64,000 nucleotides of DNA, from NCBI GenBank assembly GCA_012932295.1, contig JAAONU010000011.1, positions 15,708,136 through 15,772,135 of the forward strand, in the 5' to 3' direction. This document shows, piece after piece, positions 13,690 through 25,120 of the stretch (position 1 is the stretch's first letter; each line of letters opens with the position of its first letter). Below the pieces are notes generated by a model, which was given only the letters and a program-made list of their open reading frames with translations, did not search any database and was not told the origin of the DNA. Made by a program: the position numbers and the translations under genes. The stretch is from Cyclina sinensis. Lineage: Eukaryota; Mollusca; Bivalvia; Venerida; Veneridae.

Positions 13690-13995
13690 AGCCCGCCCGC
13701 TTAGCTCAATAGGTAGAGCACTGGATGGGGCAAAACTGCAAAAACATTCTCTTGTCTAAAGATTAAAAATATAATGTTATGTATCTACATACAAAGTGGA
13801 GAACGGAACGAGGAGAACGTCAGAGCCCGACTCGAAGGTAACTCATTCGAATTCCACGGGGGAACTTAAGAGTCACTAGTTCCGCATTCCACACAATCGG
13901 CGTAAATACTGTTTTACCATATGGAATAGTAATCTAACGGTGTTAATATAAGTACTAAGAACTTGTTTCCTGACAGTGAACAATAAATTAAGACT
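13690..13995 (+). mobile_element. tRNA-derived SINE
   Basis: The head CGCTTAGCTCAATAGGTAGA is a good pol III A box in a tRNA-like context, and ATTCGAATTCC near 13847 resembles a B box. The 3' half has the core seen in other copies here: TTCCGCATTCCACACA, then a TTAATATAAGT--AAGAACTTG segment and TTTCC. Body is tRNA-like but without a foldable intact tRNA. Confidence 0.7.
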
Positions 13996-14971
13996 AAATA
14001 TTTCTATAACGTGGATTTATCATTGGCTTTTACAGCTATTTTTGTAAAGAATAATGTCTCACAAAACAAATATTAAAGTTGATTGTCAAATTATTTTACC
14101 TCTCCTTATTTTATACACTTTTTTGATTTCCTTTTTGTCTGGCGTTCATCTTTTTATCATTATATCACAAAAAAAACTTCTGTTTTACTTTTTAGCACTT
14201 ACGTTTAGATTTGTCAGTGTGTAAATCCTTTTTTGCTATGAAGAATAAATAAAAAAAATATGATGGTATTCTGCAATAATTTATAGTTTTGAATGTGCAA
14301 AAAACATCACTTGTATTAAAGGTCGGTCGGAAGTTTTAGAATAATAAGGTTCTAAAATATGGTTTTCTCAACCAGAATATGACACATCTGGGTTGATATG
14401 TTATGACTGGTTTTATTTTTGCTTGTGGAACAATATGGGTTAGGTAATTATATATAGATATATTCACTTATACAAGAGAAGAAACAAGAGGGCATTGTGA
14501 TCATAAATAACTCACCAGAGTACCACTGTCCTTGTGAAAGATAATAGTAAAATATAATCTGTTACATAAATATAAGAATTTGCAGTCAGACGGCTTAGCT
14601 TTTTATTCCATGTTACTTGGTTTTCAATGTTTAAACCAAGATCACAAAGACAAAAAGCTTATGCTTATAAGCTAGCTTCTGGCCCTATGTGACCTAGTTT
14701 CAATCGCTCTTAAGAAATCCCTGTAAAATTCTTTTGACAAAGTATGGTAGATCCTGCGCGTCATGTCATAAGAGAGAACCTGAATAAGAAAGGATACATT
14801 TCCTGTCAAACAAAATGGTTGAAGTAAAGCTGAGGATAGGGTAAAGAAATAAAATATAAATGATATATACATATTAATAATAATACAAAGTTATAAAATT
14901 ATAAAGTCAAAACTTCTCTCATATTTACTAGAACTGGGTGATCAGGGGGATAAACGTAAAGGACGTTACTT

Positions 14972-15197
14972 TGAATAGATTTACTCCGGAATAGAGAATA
15001 TTTGGGTTTTTTTCCAGCTAATCCGGAGGGTACAAACAAACTTTTACAGTTAGAACAAGGTAAATAAGCGCATCACGTTTGCCAAACTTTTGCGAAGGGT
15101 TGTGTACCGTGAAGCCATAACGGTAAAAGTTTGTTTGTACCCCCGGATAAGCTGGGAAAAACCCACATTTGCCGAGTTCCGGATAAGATCTATTCAG
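14972..15197. mobile_element. Foldback/MITE element with ~80 bp inverted arms
   Basis: The left arm TGAATAGATTTACTCCGGAA ... CAGCTAATCCGGAGGGTACA pairs with the right arm TGTACCCCCGGATAAGCTGG ... TTCCGGATAAGATCTATTCA. The loop is about 70 bp with no ORF. Absent from the paralogous segment. Confidence 0.7.
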
Positions 15198-15345
15198 TTG
15201 AAGCAGGAGAAGAAATTAATACATTTGCCTGGTGTCAATTCTGTGTAATTATGATATTACTTTCTTGTCTGGCCTACTTCGTAACGGCATTTTTAGCATG
15301 ACTGGTTTCGCAAATACAAAACAGAAAGAGGTGTATATATATACT

Positions 15346-16838
15346 CAAGGGATAAAGAAACGCAGGGTGACATAATTTGCAATATCTTGCGAACACGTTG
15401 TTCAAAAATAATGAAAATCAGTGAAGCAACTCTCTATGTTATAGTGCACGTGGTCCTTTATCGAATGTCGCATAACGGTATTGCGTAACAATGTCTCCCG
15501 GGGAAAGCATGAAACAGGAAAAACTCGTGCACAGCAGTGTTATGACATTGAGTTACATAGCTCGTCATACCACTAGTTTATAGACATCATTCTCCGATAT
15601 TTTTATATTTTTGATAGCACTAAAGAATGGCACAGCTGGCGAAGTTGCGATTATTATCCAATGTCAAAGGCAAATACAGGTTGCCAGACACCTCGGTGTC
15701 CATGTTTGCACTATAGAACGTCTTGATACACGTCTAAGGGAAACTAGGCGGTTGGCGACAGACCTAGGTCTAGGCATCCGCGCGTGACGTCACAACGTCA
15801 TGACAGGTTTATTCATCTCGCGCATTTGCGCAATCGTCACCTTACTGCCACTGAATCTGCCCTTTATACCATACGTACTCATAACCGTCCTATCTATGCT
15901 AAATCTGTAAGGAAACGATTGCGGGAAGTTGGTCTGCGGGAACGTAACCCGTAGGTAGGCTGCTCCTTACCGCTGCTCGTTGCCTGCGTCGTATGGCTTG
16001 GGTCGCGACACATGCCCCCAGAATATTATTATTGAGACAGTGGAGGCGTGTCTTGTTTACTGATGAGTCCCGGTTCACCCTGTTTCGAACAGACGGTCGA
16101 CGCCGTGTATACCGACGTCGTGGAAAACGTTTTGCCGATTGCTGCCTTGTAGAGAGGGGTAGGTTTGGGGTGGATCGGTTATGGTGTGAGGATGAATCTC
16201 ACATGGAGTAAAATAACACTGGTTGTGGTAGCGGGTAATTTTACTGCCGCTAGGTATAAAGACGAGATCCTCCAACCCCATGTTGTCTCATTATTGCTGC
16301 AAAACAACATCAAATTCCAGCAGGATATACTCTGTGTAACGTGAATCTGTCGCGACTTTCTCACTAACAACAATATCTAACCACTGGATTGGCCGCCATA
16401 CAGCTCCGACCTATCTCCTATCGAGCATTTGTGGGACCACCTGGATAGACAGGTTTGACGACGCCAGCCTCCTCCTGTTACTCTGGCCAAACTGAGAGCA
16501 GCTCTCTTGGAAGAGTGGGCCAACATCCCAATGAGGATGTTAAACTCATTCATGAACTCTATGCCTTGGAGAATCAGGGCTGTGGAGAGAGCGAATGTGG
16601 GAAATACCCGGTATTGACTAGCCAGTTCCCACAATCAGTCCATTTCGATTTCAGATTGCAGAGGTCTCTTTCAATTCCCTTCAGTTACTCGTTACTCCTA
16701 AACCAGATACAAATCATTTATTTTGCAGTTTGTTCTGTATAGATTAATCTTCATTTTTACTTAAAAATATTGAACATTATACTTGACGTCTTACTTATTA
16801 TCATCTTCAAAGTCTACCCTGCGTTTCTTTATCCCTTG
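15346..16838 (+). mobile_element. Tc1-like DNA transposon, inactive
   Basis: The ends carry AAGGGATAAAGAAACGCAGG in inverted orientation (15347-15368 and 16816-16837), next to TATA-rich sequence with TA dinucleotides as expected for Tc1/mariner target sites. Length about 1.49 kb fits one transposase gene, whose remains lie inside. The paralogous segment near 24500 lacks the element, giving an empty-site comparison. Confidence 0.9.
15640..16630 (+). pseudogene. Tc1-like transposase, broken by frameshifts and stops
   Basis: Pieces in order across frames: a helix-turn-helix segment IIQCQRQIQVARHLGVHVCT then IERLDTRLRE near 15652-15780; a middle HTH segment with RFIHLAHLRNRHLTATESAL near 15800-15900; the catalytic core around VLFTDESRFTLFRTDGRRRV near 16050-16115; and PYSSDLSPIEHLWDHLD near 16395-16450. 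The DDE-type Asp residues of FTDES and SSDLSPIEH are visible. Stops follow GIRA, ERNP and DRQV, so no intact enzyme is made. Confidence 0.88.
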
Positions 16839-16842
16839 TATA

Positions 16843-16846
16843 CATG

Positions 16847-16890
<44 letters not shown>
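16843..16890. repeat. (TG)n microsatellite
   Basis: TG dinucleotide array with one CG interruption, starting directly beside the right end of the Tc1-like element. Confidence 0.95.
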
Positions 16891-16891
<1 letters not shown>

Positions 16892-17520
16892 ACCAAGAAA
16901 ACTAATTACTATTCTATGACAAAAGATTGCATGGAAAGCATGACACTGTTTAAATTCTCCACCATTGTACAAGTCGTGACATCAGTATGAGACTGCAAGT
17001 ATTTCATTTTGACTAAATATCGGAGATGCCACATTAACTGAGTTGGTTAATGAACAATAATAGCAAGACAACTGAACTCTCAAAATATATTCTTTTTCTA
17101 ATATAGCTCACCAATTATTTATCAACCAACTGCCGCTAACTAAATTTGTACTGAATATTCCATCCGAAGAGTCATCAAGAATTTTTCAAGGATTTTGGTT
17201 ATCTAAGAGCAATATGATAATAAGTGTGTGTGATACGTTGAATTTACTGTTTTACTAAAAAGATTCAATTTTATTTACTGTACAAAGTTAACGTTAATGC
17301 GCAAGATTCATCAACGTTTACAAAAGCATTTCTTACAATCACAATTTTCCATATGTTTCGTTCATTATGTATGTAAACCTCCGTTTGACAAAAATAATGT
17401 CTATGCTTTTTGGCCATCACTTAAAGAAACGAAATATAGTTTTGGAATGAATGACGTTGGAGGAACTGAGCGGACAATTAAAGACTGTGACACTCCTTTT
17501 CCCATCCTTTTCTATTTATA

Positions 17521-18285
17521 ATCACGAACGTTTATAGAAATCATATTTGTAGCTTATAGGCGTTACCTGTCACTGATATTATAAATTTACAGACCGATCC
17601 ATTGCAATATTGCGGCACAAAATATTAAGTTGCTAATTCTCAGCCATATGCTGCTTTTCTACAGCTGAATTTTCCGATTACAGTCAATTTTAACATTATC
17701 GGTCTCGATATCTGAAATTTGCCAACAATTTCATGTTTAACTAAGTGTAAGGTATAAAAATTAAAGCAGCATTTGATCCTAAATATGTTTCCACGCTGAG
17801 AAAGAGCTTATTCAATTTTTCATGCAGGAATTAGAAATCACTATAGTACCTTAAACGCTGGTCTTTAAAAAACCTCTTTAGATCAAGCTCTTTTTGTGAT
17901 TTTGGAAAACCCATTGAAATGCTGATCATAATTTCTTTGAATGCACAAATGTAATAGATACGTTCAACAAAGACACTAATAATTTAAAGCTACACAATCT
18001 TTCATCCATTGGACACCAACATACTGTTATTTGGTAATTAATTACTTATTACTTATAATAAGCGATTTTACTGATACAGGCTATGGAAATAATGTTATAA
18101 AAATAATGTACCAAAAACATGACTTGCTTAATGTTATTTGAATGTTCTGTTCGCTGCCTATGTATTTGATTGATATAAAGCTCTACAAAATAAGAGATGT
18201 CAGAATGATGTGTATGCCCCCACCCTGAAAGTTTAAAGTTTGCAGGCTGTGTGTTAAATGTTACACAAGTTATTGAGCGTAAACA
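17521..18285. other. AT-rich sequence, nothing recognised
   Basis: No gene, RNA or repeat border recognised between the duplicated segment and the monomeric repeat that follows. Confidence 0.4.
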
Positions 18286-18600
18286 TTTTCAAATTCTAGG
18301 TGACCTTGACCTTTGTCGTACTGACCTTAAAACAATATGAGTTTTCTACTCAGTAAGAGCAAACACTCTATGAAGGTTTGAGGATCTAGGTAAATGATAC
18401 TCAAGTTATTGAATGGACACGGTTTTCAAATTTAAGGAGATCATGACTTTGACATTTTGACTCCCAAGACAATAGGGGTTTTCTACTCCATGAAGTTTGA
18501 AGGCTCCACGTCAATTGATACTTGAGTTATTGAACAGAAACCATTTTTAAATTAAAGGTTACAATGACATTGGTCTACTGACCTAAAAAGCGACCTTTTG
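18286..18600. repeat. Degenerate ~110-130 bp monomer repeat
   Basis: Tandem degenerate units sharing AAGTTATTGA, CCATTTT-AAATT and TGACCTTGACC-type motifs. The same family appears in GANAB intron 16 (about 38780-39190). Confidence 0.6.
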
Positions 18601-21600
18601 TCCATAATTCAGGATATTCACTATTTGTATACATAAAATCAAAAAGTTTACAAAGAACAAGAGTTAAGATATCGTTACATTCTAAAAATATTTCCCCTAC
18701 TAACATATATGCACCACCACTTTTGTTTCATACCTTTTTCTACTTATGTGTTATTAAATTCATCATCTAGCTGATTAACCACATTTCTTCTAAGTCGCTA
18801 CCAAACAATTCAGACTATATAAACCCCCTCTTCTTCGAAGGGAGACATAACTAATCTAATTACAAGAAACGTAAAATTCAAATCATGTCAAGGCATGAAA
18901 ATAAGATTTCATCAATGCCAACATTTTATTTTCTAAACATGATCTGGCCATGTATTACCTTTTATGTCTAATTAGTTTGTTTTTTTTTGTTTACAAAACA
19001 CTGATGTTGAGGTTTTGGAAGTTAGTCTTTGATTTACAAGTTTGCGTTGAGAAAAGACTTCTGAAATATGCACAAAACAATAAAATACATATTTCAATTT
19101 TCAGCAGGAATTTCATGATAAATAATTGTCCGTCGGAAGATTTAGAACTAAAAGCTTCTAAATAGATGTACATTTTTATGTTTTAAAAATGCAATACTAA
19201 ACGTCAGGTAGTAATGTATTCGAGACTGCTTCAGTCTACCTAAAGTTTCGTCTTGTTTGTCCTAAAATAAAAAATAAAATTGTCATTAATACTTTCGTTC
19301 ATTAATACTTTCGTTTTATCGGATTCATTTGCCTGGTTGGTTATGAGAATACAGTACAAGAAATGAAGACAAACTAAGATCTTTACAAGAGCACCGCGGA
19401 GCGGCACCAACGCCCGTGTGCTTTATTTATAGTAAGCGAGCTTGCAAATACCTACACATCCAAAAAGTGCAAAATAAGGAAATGAGAAAACAAAAATTTG
19501 CAATACCTAATCAGCACTGAAACAGAGAAAAGAAAAAAAAATTAGGACCTACCTTCCAACAAAAAAATCAGAGGCGGGGGCAGCAAGTACCCTCCCATCC
19601 CTGAAAAAATTAAGAAATGGAAAAAAAATTGGTGGGGGGAGAGGTCCGGTGAAATGGGGGTGAGCGCTTTGCATCAAAAAAAAAAAGAAGCAAAATGAAA
19701 AAAAAATATTGGCAGGGACTGGAGTTGGTGGGGTCAGCTGGACTTAAGTAAATAAGTAAATTGTTAAGTTCTAGGCTTGGTGCTTCTTTTAGAAGTTTTT
19801 TGCTATACACACCAAATATCAAAACTTTAAACCTTAAGGTTTATGAATAATCAGCTACATTAAAGTTTTTGCACGATATCGCCGACGCTGACAACGACGC
19901 CGACGACTCAGTGACCAAAAAAGCTCGACCTTTTCTCCGAAAACAGACGTGCTAAAAATGGTTATTGTGTGACTTTAACAAACGTCAAATTTTCAGAGCT
20001 AGCGGTGCGGTATCTATATTAAACCATTATCGTGTTCAAAGCAAATGCATCAGTCTAACACTCCAAGAATATCATCTTACCGGAGATCAACGACTATCAA
20101 TAGTAAATTACGAAATACCGAGAGCCGAGAGAGATGAAAAAAGTATTTTGAAAAGGTTTTTATAACTATATTCAACATAGCAGACCTGCTTTATCTTACA
20201 AGGTGTAATTACAATAGCTGCTGACTATGGCTGTGATCTTATATAAACATTAGATCTCACTAAGGGTGAAAGCACAAAAGTTAATATTAACTGAGATGTC
20301 AGCTGAGTTTGTGTGATTTTCCGTTCCTTATATCCCGCAAATGTCGGTAACAAACGCCGTTACTTAAATAGATACTAATAGGGTATTTGTGTCCGGGGTG
20401 GGGGCGAAGAAAAAGGAGATCGTGATTTCTGCTCAAATTAGATAGATTCACAATATAATGAAAACAGCTATTTCTAAAGAAGAAAAATTAAAATACAAAA
20501 TAGTCTGAATGAAGATTTATTTGAATATTAATGAAAAATGCACTGCAGATAGCCTGTATCAGTTATAGCTTCAAATATTCACAAATTTTACCTTGAAAGA
20601 ATACTGTGTCAAATGGACTACTTATACATGGTCAGCCAAGTATGATCATTAAGGCTGAATTGGAAGATGCCTGGTATGTCGCAAAAGGATCCGCTATTTT
20701 TGTAATAATTGCTTTTGAATTTGGATCATTTCAAAAGCAAACGTCCATCAAAACTGACTTAAGAAAAACCTCTTCACCATCCTATCAAATTTATGTGGAC
20801 AAGAGAACATAACTCATACAATGCTAATAGTCAAAGGCAATATAACTGAAGAACAACGTAACTGTAGACTCCCTTATATTTCTTAATCCCCCTTCTTCTG
20901 TGGCAAACTTATGTGAAGAAAAGCGTAACTGTAGACTCTCTTATATTTCAAAATCTTCCTTCTCCTGTGAAAAACTTGTGTGTAGAAACACTGTATCTGT
21001 GAGCTCTCCTACATTTCTCGATCTCCCTTCTTCTATGAAAAATTTAAGTGAAGAACAATGTAAATGTGATTTAATAGCGAAAATTCAATATTTAGCTGCG
21101 GTTAAAACATACACAATGACAAAAGTTTGAAGTTGAATTATTGGACACTGTAAGGATAAGATGAAGATTAATTTCTTCCCAGTCTTACGACTGGCTGGAC
21201 ATATGATAAAATGTTTGGCTAGAAAACGTCAAGTTTTTTAAGTTTTCAAAATCTAGAGTGGCTTATACTTTAAAATAAAAAATTCACAAATGACATTATT
21301 ATTTGACATTCCAAACTTAAGGAGTGCCTGCATATATGGATTCCTGGTTTTCATTGTTTTCCAAAGAAGCTGTGTAAGATCAAATTTACTGTTCATGCGG
21401 CACCTCGATTATAAAATTTAAGCATACTAGATGGAGACCCGCACAAGCTCAAGCTTAAAGTAATGTGAGAATTGGCTACACATGTAGTAGGGCATTTTTG
21501 TAACACAGCAGTAGTGAATTGTGTTCTATTAATTTAACGTCTTTCCGAACACTGTCTCACAGGTGCTAACAAATGAGGAGTTAGATAAAGAGGTACCGAA

Positions 21601-22350
21601 GGATCCTGAGTTTTTCGCATAGACACCTTGATTTTAAACATCCCTGGTATGTAGCACTGCTACACGCAAAGTTTATTTCTTGGACAGGGCGGTTCCAAAA
21701 GGTGTCCGTCAGATTTCTAAGGAAGTTATGTGCAACTTCCACAATATCTATAAATTATTATGTCATGTTTTCTTACTTTTACAGTATTTTAGACCATTTT
21801 AAGGTATATGAGTGGCTGTGTTGGAGTGGTGGCAGGTACGGGGGGTTACGACGGAGCCTCAGTGTTGACCACGTGTGTGATCGTTCGAACAGACTTTATA
21901 AACTAATTGTCTCTAAATATTTACTTCAAGAATCAAGCGTAAATTCAGGTCATGAGATCATTTTTTACACCCATGTGTTTTCCAAAGTTGTTTAAACCCT
22001 TTTATTTTCGTAGGTATCAAATCGTATTGCCCAAAAAGAAATGTAATATTCAGATAATCATTTTTTAAAGTATAGATTGATTGTGTTACCTTGTGAGACC
22101 ATTTCTGTACGAACAATATGATTAAAAGATGTAACGTTTTTATATCATGCATTCAATGTTAATTACAGCAATAATTTCTACAAGAGATTGCTGTCTTAAC
22201 TAGACACTCCGGTGACAAGTAAACAGTCTTGTCAGATTTTAATTTCTTCTTAAAATTTCTATATTTTATGCAATTTCAATGTTACTTTGATCTGCAAATT
22301 TGCAAGGAATAAGCTGCAAGAGTGACTTTTCAACATTTCCATTTTAGTTA
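18601..22350. other. Intergenic sequence without a supported gene
   Basis: Contains a G/A-rich low-complexity patch (about 19540-19720) resembling the G-rich units near 9.1 kb. The ORFs at 18950, 20606, 20900 and 21702 have no recognised similarity. Near 20900-21060 a degenerate tandem unit of about 80 bp (AACTGTAGACTC, TCCCTTCTTCT) is visible. Confidence 0.4.
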
Positions 22351-22361
22351 AGTATCTATAT

Positions 22362-22895
22362 AGTTCCGCATTCCAGTCGGCGTGGGTACTGTTTCTAGTT
22401 CCACACAGTCAGCGTGGGTACTGTTTCTAGTTTCGCATTCCACACAGTCGGCATGGGTACTGTTTCCAGTTACGCATTCCACACAGTCGGTGTGGGTACT
22501 GTTTCTAGTTCCGCATTCCACACAGTCAGCGTGGGTACTGTTTCTAGTTACGCATTCCACACAGTCGGCGTGGGTACTGTTTCTAGTTCCGCATTCCACA
22601 CAGTCGGCGTGGGTACTGTTTCTAGTTCCGCATTCCACACAGTCGGCGTGGGTACTGTTTCTAGTTACGCATTCCACACAGTCAGCGTGGGTAGTGTTAC
22701 TAGTTCCGCATTCCACACAGTCTTCGTGGGTACTGTTTCTAGTTCCGCATTCCAGTCGGCATGGGTACTGTTTCTAGTTACGCATTCCACACAGTCGGCA
22801 TGGGTACTGTTTCTAGTTCTGCATTCCACACAGTCGTCGTGGGTACTGTTTCTAGTTCCGCATTCCACACAGTCGGCATGGGTACTGTTTCAACA
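22362..22895. repeat. 39-bp minisatellite, 14 units
   Basis: Fourteen units recur, most exactly 39 bp (CATTCCACACAGTCGGCGTG with GGTACTGTTTCTAGTT and a CG joint); the first two and unit eleven are shortened. Since 39 is a multiple of three, several frames on both strands stay open (131 and 163 codons on plus, 122 on minus), giving 13-residue repeats. These are read as artefacts of the period. Confidence 0.95.
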
Positions 22896-22970
22896 AATGG
22901 AGTAGTAATCTAGCAGGATTGAATTAAGTTACAAGAACATGTTTCCCTTTCCATGTAAAATAAGCTGAGA
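22362..22970 (+). mobile_element. SINE 3' region carrying an internal minisatellite expansion
   Basis: After the tandem array the sequence AATGGAGTAGTAATCTAGCA and AAGTTACAAGAAC--GTTTCCC matches, in order, the 3' core of the SINE at 13690-13995 (AATAGTAATCTAACGGTGTT, AAGTACTAAGAACTTGTTTCC). The array replaces the single TTCCGCATTCCACACA--CGGCGT unit of that copy. Confidence 0.7.
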
Positions 22971-23433
22971 CTAAAAATGTCGATATCCTATTGAAAATAT
23001 TATGCTTAAATGTCATACAGAGTAAGATTTTATAGTCAGGCGACTTATTTTTTTATTCCATGTAATTCAAAATTCTGAGACAAAGATCACGGAGACAGAA
23101 TTCACAATATCAACGTTGGAGCTTGTGAGCTAGTTTTTGACTCACTTTGACCTAGTTTGAATCCCTCCAAGAAACCATTTAGAAAAATATTATTATCAAT
23201 TCTCGTGAAATTGGAAAAAAAATGTTACTGTTTGTCATCGATATGAACTATTAAATTTACATCTCGATTTCTGAAATTTTCAAAATTGCCATCTGAAGAT
23301 CAATTAGAAACAGAATATCAAGATGGAATTCTGACAATTGAAAATATGACATACCTGAAATAATTATGACTGGTCAGTTTACCTAAAATCCCAGGGAATA
23401 ATTTGTTATATGAACATAAACACTTTTTCCAGA

Positions 23434-23771
23434 TGATGTGTAACAGCTCAACAATATCAGACGCAGATCGGAAGCAGATATTTCTACAGCTTATATCCAA
23501 ACGGCAAAGTGAAATACCTAGACAATTCTTCACAGACTGCCCGATGTATGGGTTTGAAGGTCTGCTTCATTTCTTGGAGGAGGATGGGCGTCCAAAAGCT
23601 GAAATGGCCACCAAGACTGCGTCTGGACAAAAACTGCGCGCAGGAGTTGACCTGGAGTGGAGATCTCCTGAATCCTTGATCCAGCGATGCAAATTTCTGT
23701 ATCCTGGGCTAAGACCGGAAACGAAAGCTCCGAGATCGGAACCGAAGGCAAAAAAAGGACGGGGACGCTGA
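23434..23771 (+). CDS. Possible terminal exon of an unidentified gene (death-fold-like N-terminal part), or remnant
   Basis: An acceptor-like CACTTTTTCCAG ends at 23433 and is followed by an open frame to a TGA at 23769. GC content and codon use are clearly richer than the neighbourhood. The translation contains TISDADRKQIFLQLISKRQS, FFTDCPMYGFEGLLHFLEED and a basic tail PRSEPKAKKGRGR. The spacing of hydrophobic and charged residues, with GFEGLLHFLEE near the middle, recalls the last helices of a CARD, but this is only an impression. No upstream exon of the same gene was recognised, so it may be an isolated duplicated exon. Minus-strand ORFs over it are shadows. Confidence 0.35.
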
Positions 23772-23940
23772 AGTAGGTGTAGCCGACCGGGAGATCTACA
23801 GTTGGGTCTCGTGTATCGATGTCTACTGAATATGATCCAACAGCTTATACCTGCACCTAGTCCGGCAAAGAAAGCGCCGATACCGAAGGCATTAATATGC
23901 ACTGGAGTGGGAATAGCTAGCCGTGAGATCTGAGGTTGGG
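23700..23940. repeat. Local partial tandem duplication of the exon tail
   Basis: AAAGCTCCGAGATCGGAACC--GAAGGCA (about 23724-23750), followed by TAGCCGACCGGGAGATCTAC--AGTTGGG, recurs in order as AAAGCGCCGATACCGAAGGC then TAGCCGTGAGATCTGAGGTT about 140 bp later. The second copy is more decayed. Confidence 0.6.
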
Positions 23941-25120
23941 CCAAGTTTCGCGTGACCTGTCCTAAGGAAGAACCTGTATAAGAACAGAATGATATTTCAT
24001 ATCAAACAAAAATGGTGGCGGTATAGATAAGGTAAGGGCTAAGAAATATGGTATACGCTAACCAAGGAGAGATTTTTAGTCCAACAAGCCTAAGCTGTTT
24101 GTCGTGTACTTTAGGGTTGAGGGCAAAGTACCTATTGCAAAGCTGAGGTAATTACGAAACTCCATTGCTCTCGTACTTAAGGGAAGGGGTCTCAGCGCAC
24201 GAAGAATGCCATTGCATTCCAGAGCAATCTCGTAGATACTCTACGATTACAAAATAAGAGAAGACACGGACCCCATATGAAATCCCAGCAAGAAAAAGAA
24301 GAGGCGGGTTATATAGGTCGAGTTAAAGCTGCTCTCGCAACCAGTACGGGGGGATAACGGTTCCATAAAGGTTTTATTATTTTTTTAAAAGAGAATGCAG
24401 AACAAGAAAAGAATTCATTTACCTGGTGTCAGTTGCAGACTACACAAAGTTTAATAAGTCTGGTGTACTTCATACGGGCAGTTTTTTTGTTTCGCAAATA
24501 GATTAACTGTACTTTAGTAACAAAAAGATTGCCAAGTTAGCATGGCAACATTTAGTGTCACCATCATGGCCGTGGAGATCAATATAAAACTGCAAATATT
24601 TCATCTTGAATGAATATGAGAACAGCCAGCTTAACAGAGATGATTAATGAACTAAAAACATACTTGCAAGACAACTGAAATCTCATAAGATATCCACCAT
24701 TTTTGTTAAAGTGCACCGACCTATCTATCAGCAACTGCTGCTGAATGTTTCCTCTGATGACTCATCAGATTCTTCGAGGATCTTGGACATTTAATAGCAA
24801 TATAATTACAAACAACAAGTGTTCTGATATGTTTAATTTACTGTTTTATTGAAAAACTTCAATATATTATTGTACAAAGTCAATGTGCAAGATTCATCAA
24901 TGTTCACCAAAATATTTCAGTTATCCACATTCTTTCATATGACATTCCGTACATTATGTATGTAATTGTAACTTCCATCTGACAAAATAGATATTATGCT
25001 TTGCAGCTGAAAAGAAATGAATTATAATTTTTGGAATGACTGTTTTGTGTTGACGTAGTAGAAAGTGACTTGACTTTTAAACACTGACATCTTTTTGAAC
25101 ACTTGAACATATACAGTAGG

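Larger units (their letters stand above)
13840..17520. repeat. Segmental duplication, copy A
   Basis: Colinear by eye with 22360-25120. Shared anchors include CAGTCAGACGGCTTA versus CAGTCAGGCGACTTA, a GACCTAGTTT block, a CCTGGTGTCA block, TTTCGCAAATA, and a long block from about 16920 to 17480 versus about 24525 to 25065 (for example CGCAAGATTCATCAA versus TGCAAGATTCATCAA). Copy A has extra insertions: 13995-14530 repeats, a foldback at 14972 and a Tc1 element. Confidence 0.75.
22360..25120. repeat. Segmental duplication, copy B
   Basis: Direct-orientation paralogue of about 13840-17520, roughly 8.5 kb away. Contains the same SINE core, the GATCACGGAGACAGAATTC block (against GATCACAAAGACAAAAAGC), the AGAACCTGTATAAGAA block and the long 24525-25065 block. 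It lacks the Tc1-like element and the foldback, but has about 740 bp (23190-23930) not present in copy A. Confidence 0.75.

Noticed and set aside
20606..20812. 68-codon plus-strand ORF as an exon
   Set aside because: Its composition is only mildly protein-like; no splice partner or family similarity is evident.
22362..22895. CRISPR-like array
   Set aside because: Units are contiguous with no unique spacers, and the DNA is eukaryotic; it is a minisatellite.
22348..22905. Long repetitive ORFs (131, 163 and 122 codons) as a repeat-protein gene
   Set aside because: They exist on both strands and in several frames only because the satellite unit is 39 bp and has no stop; there is no flanking exon, signal peptide or conserved start.
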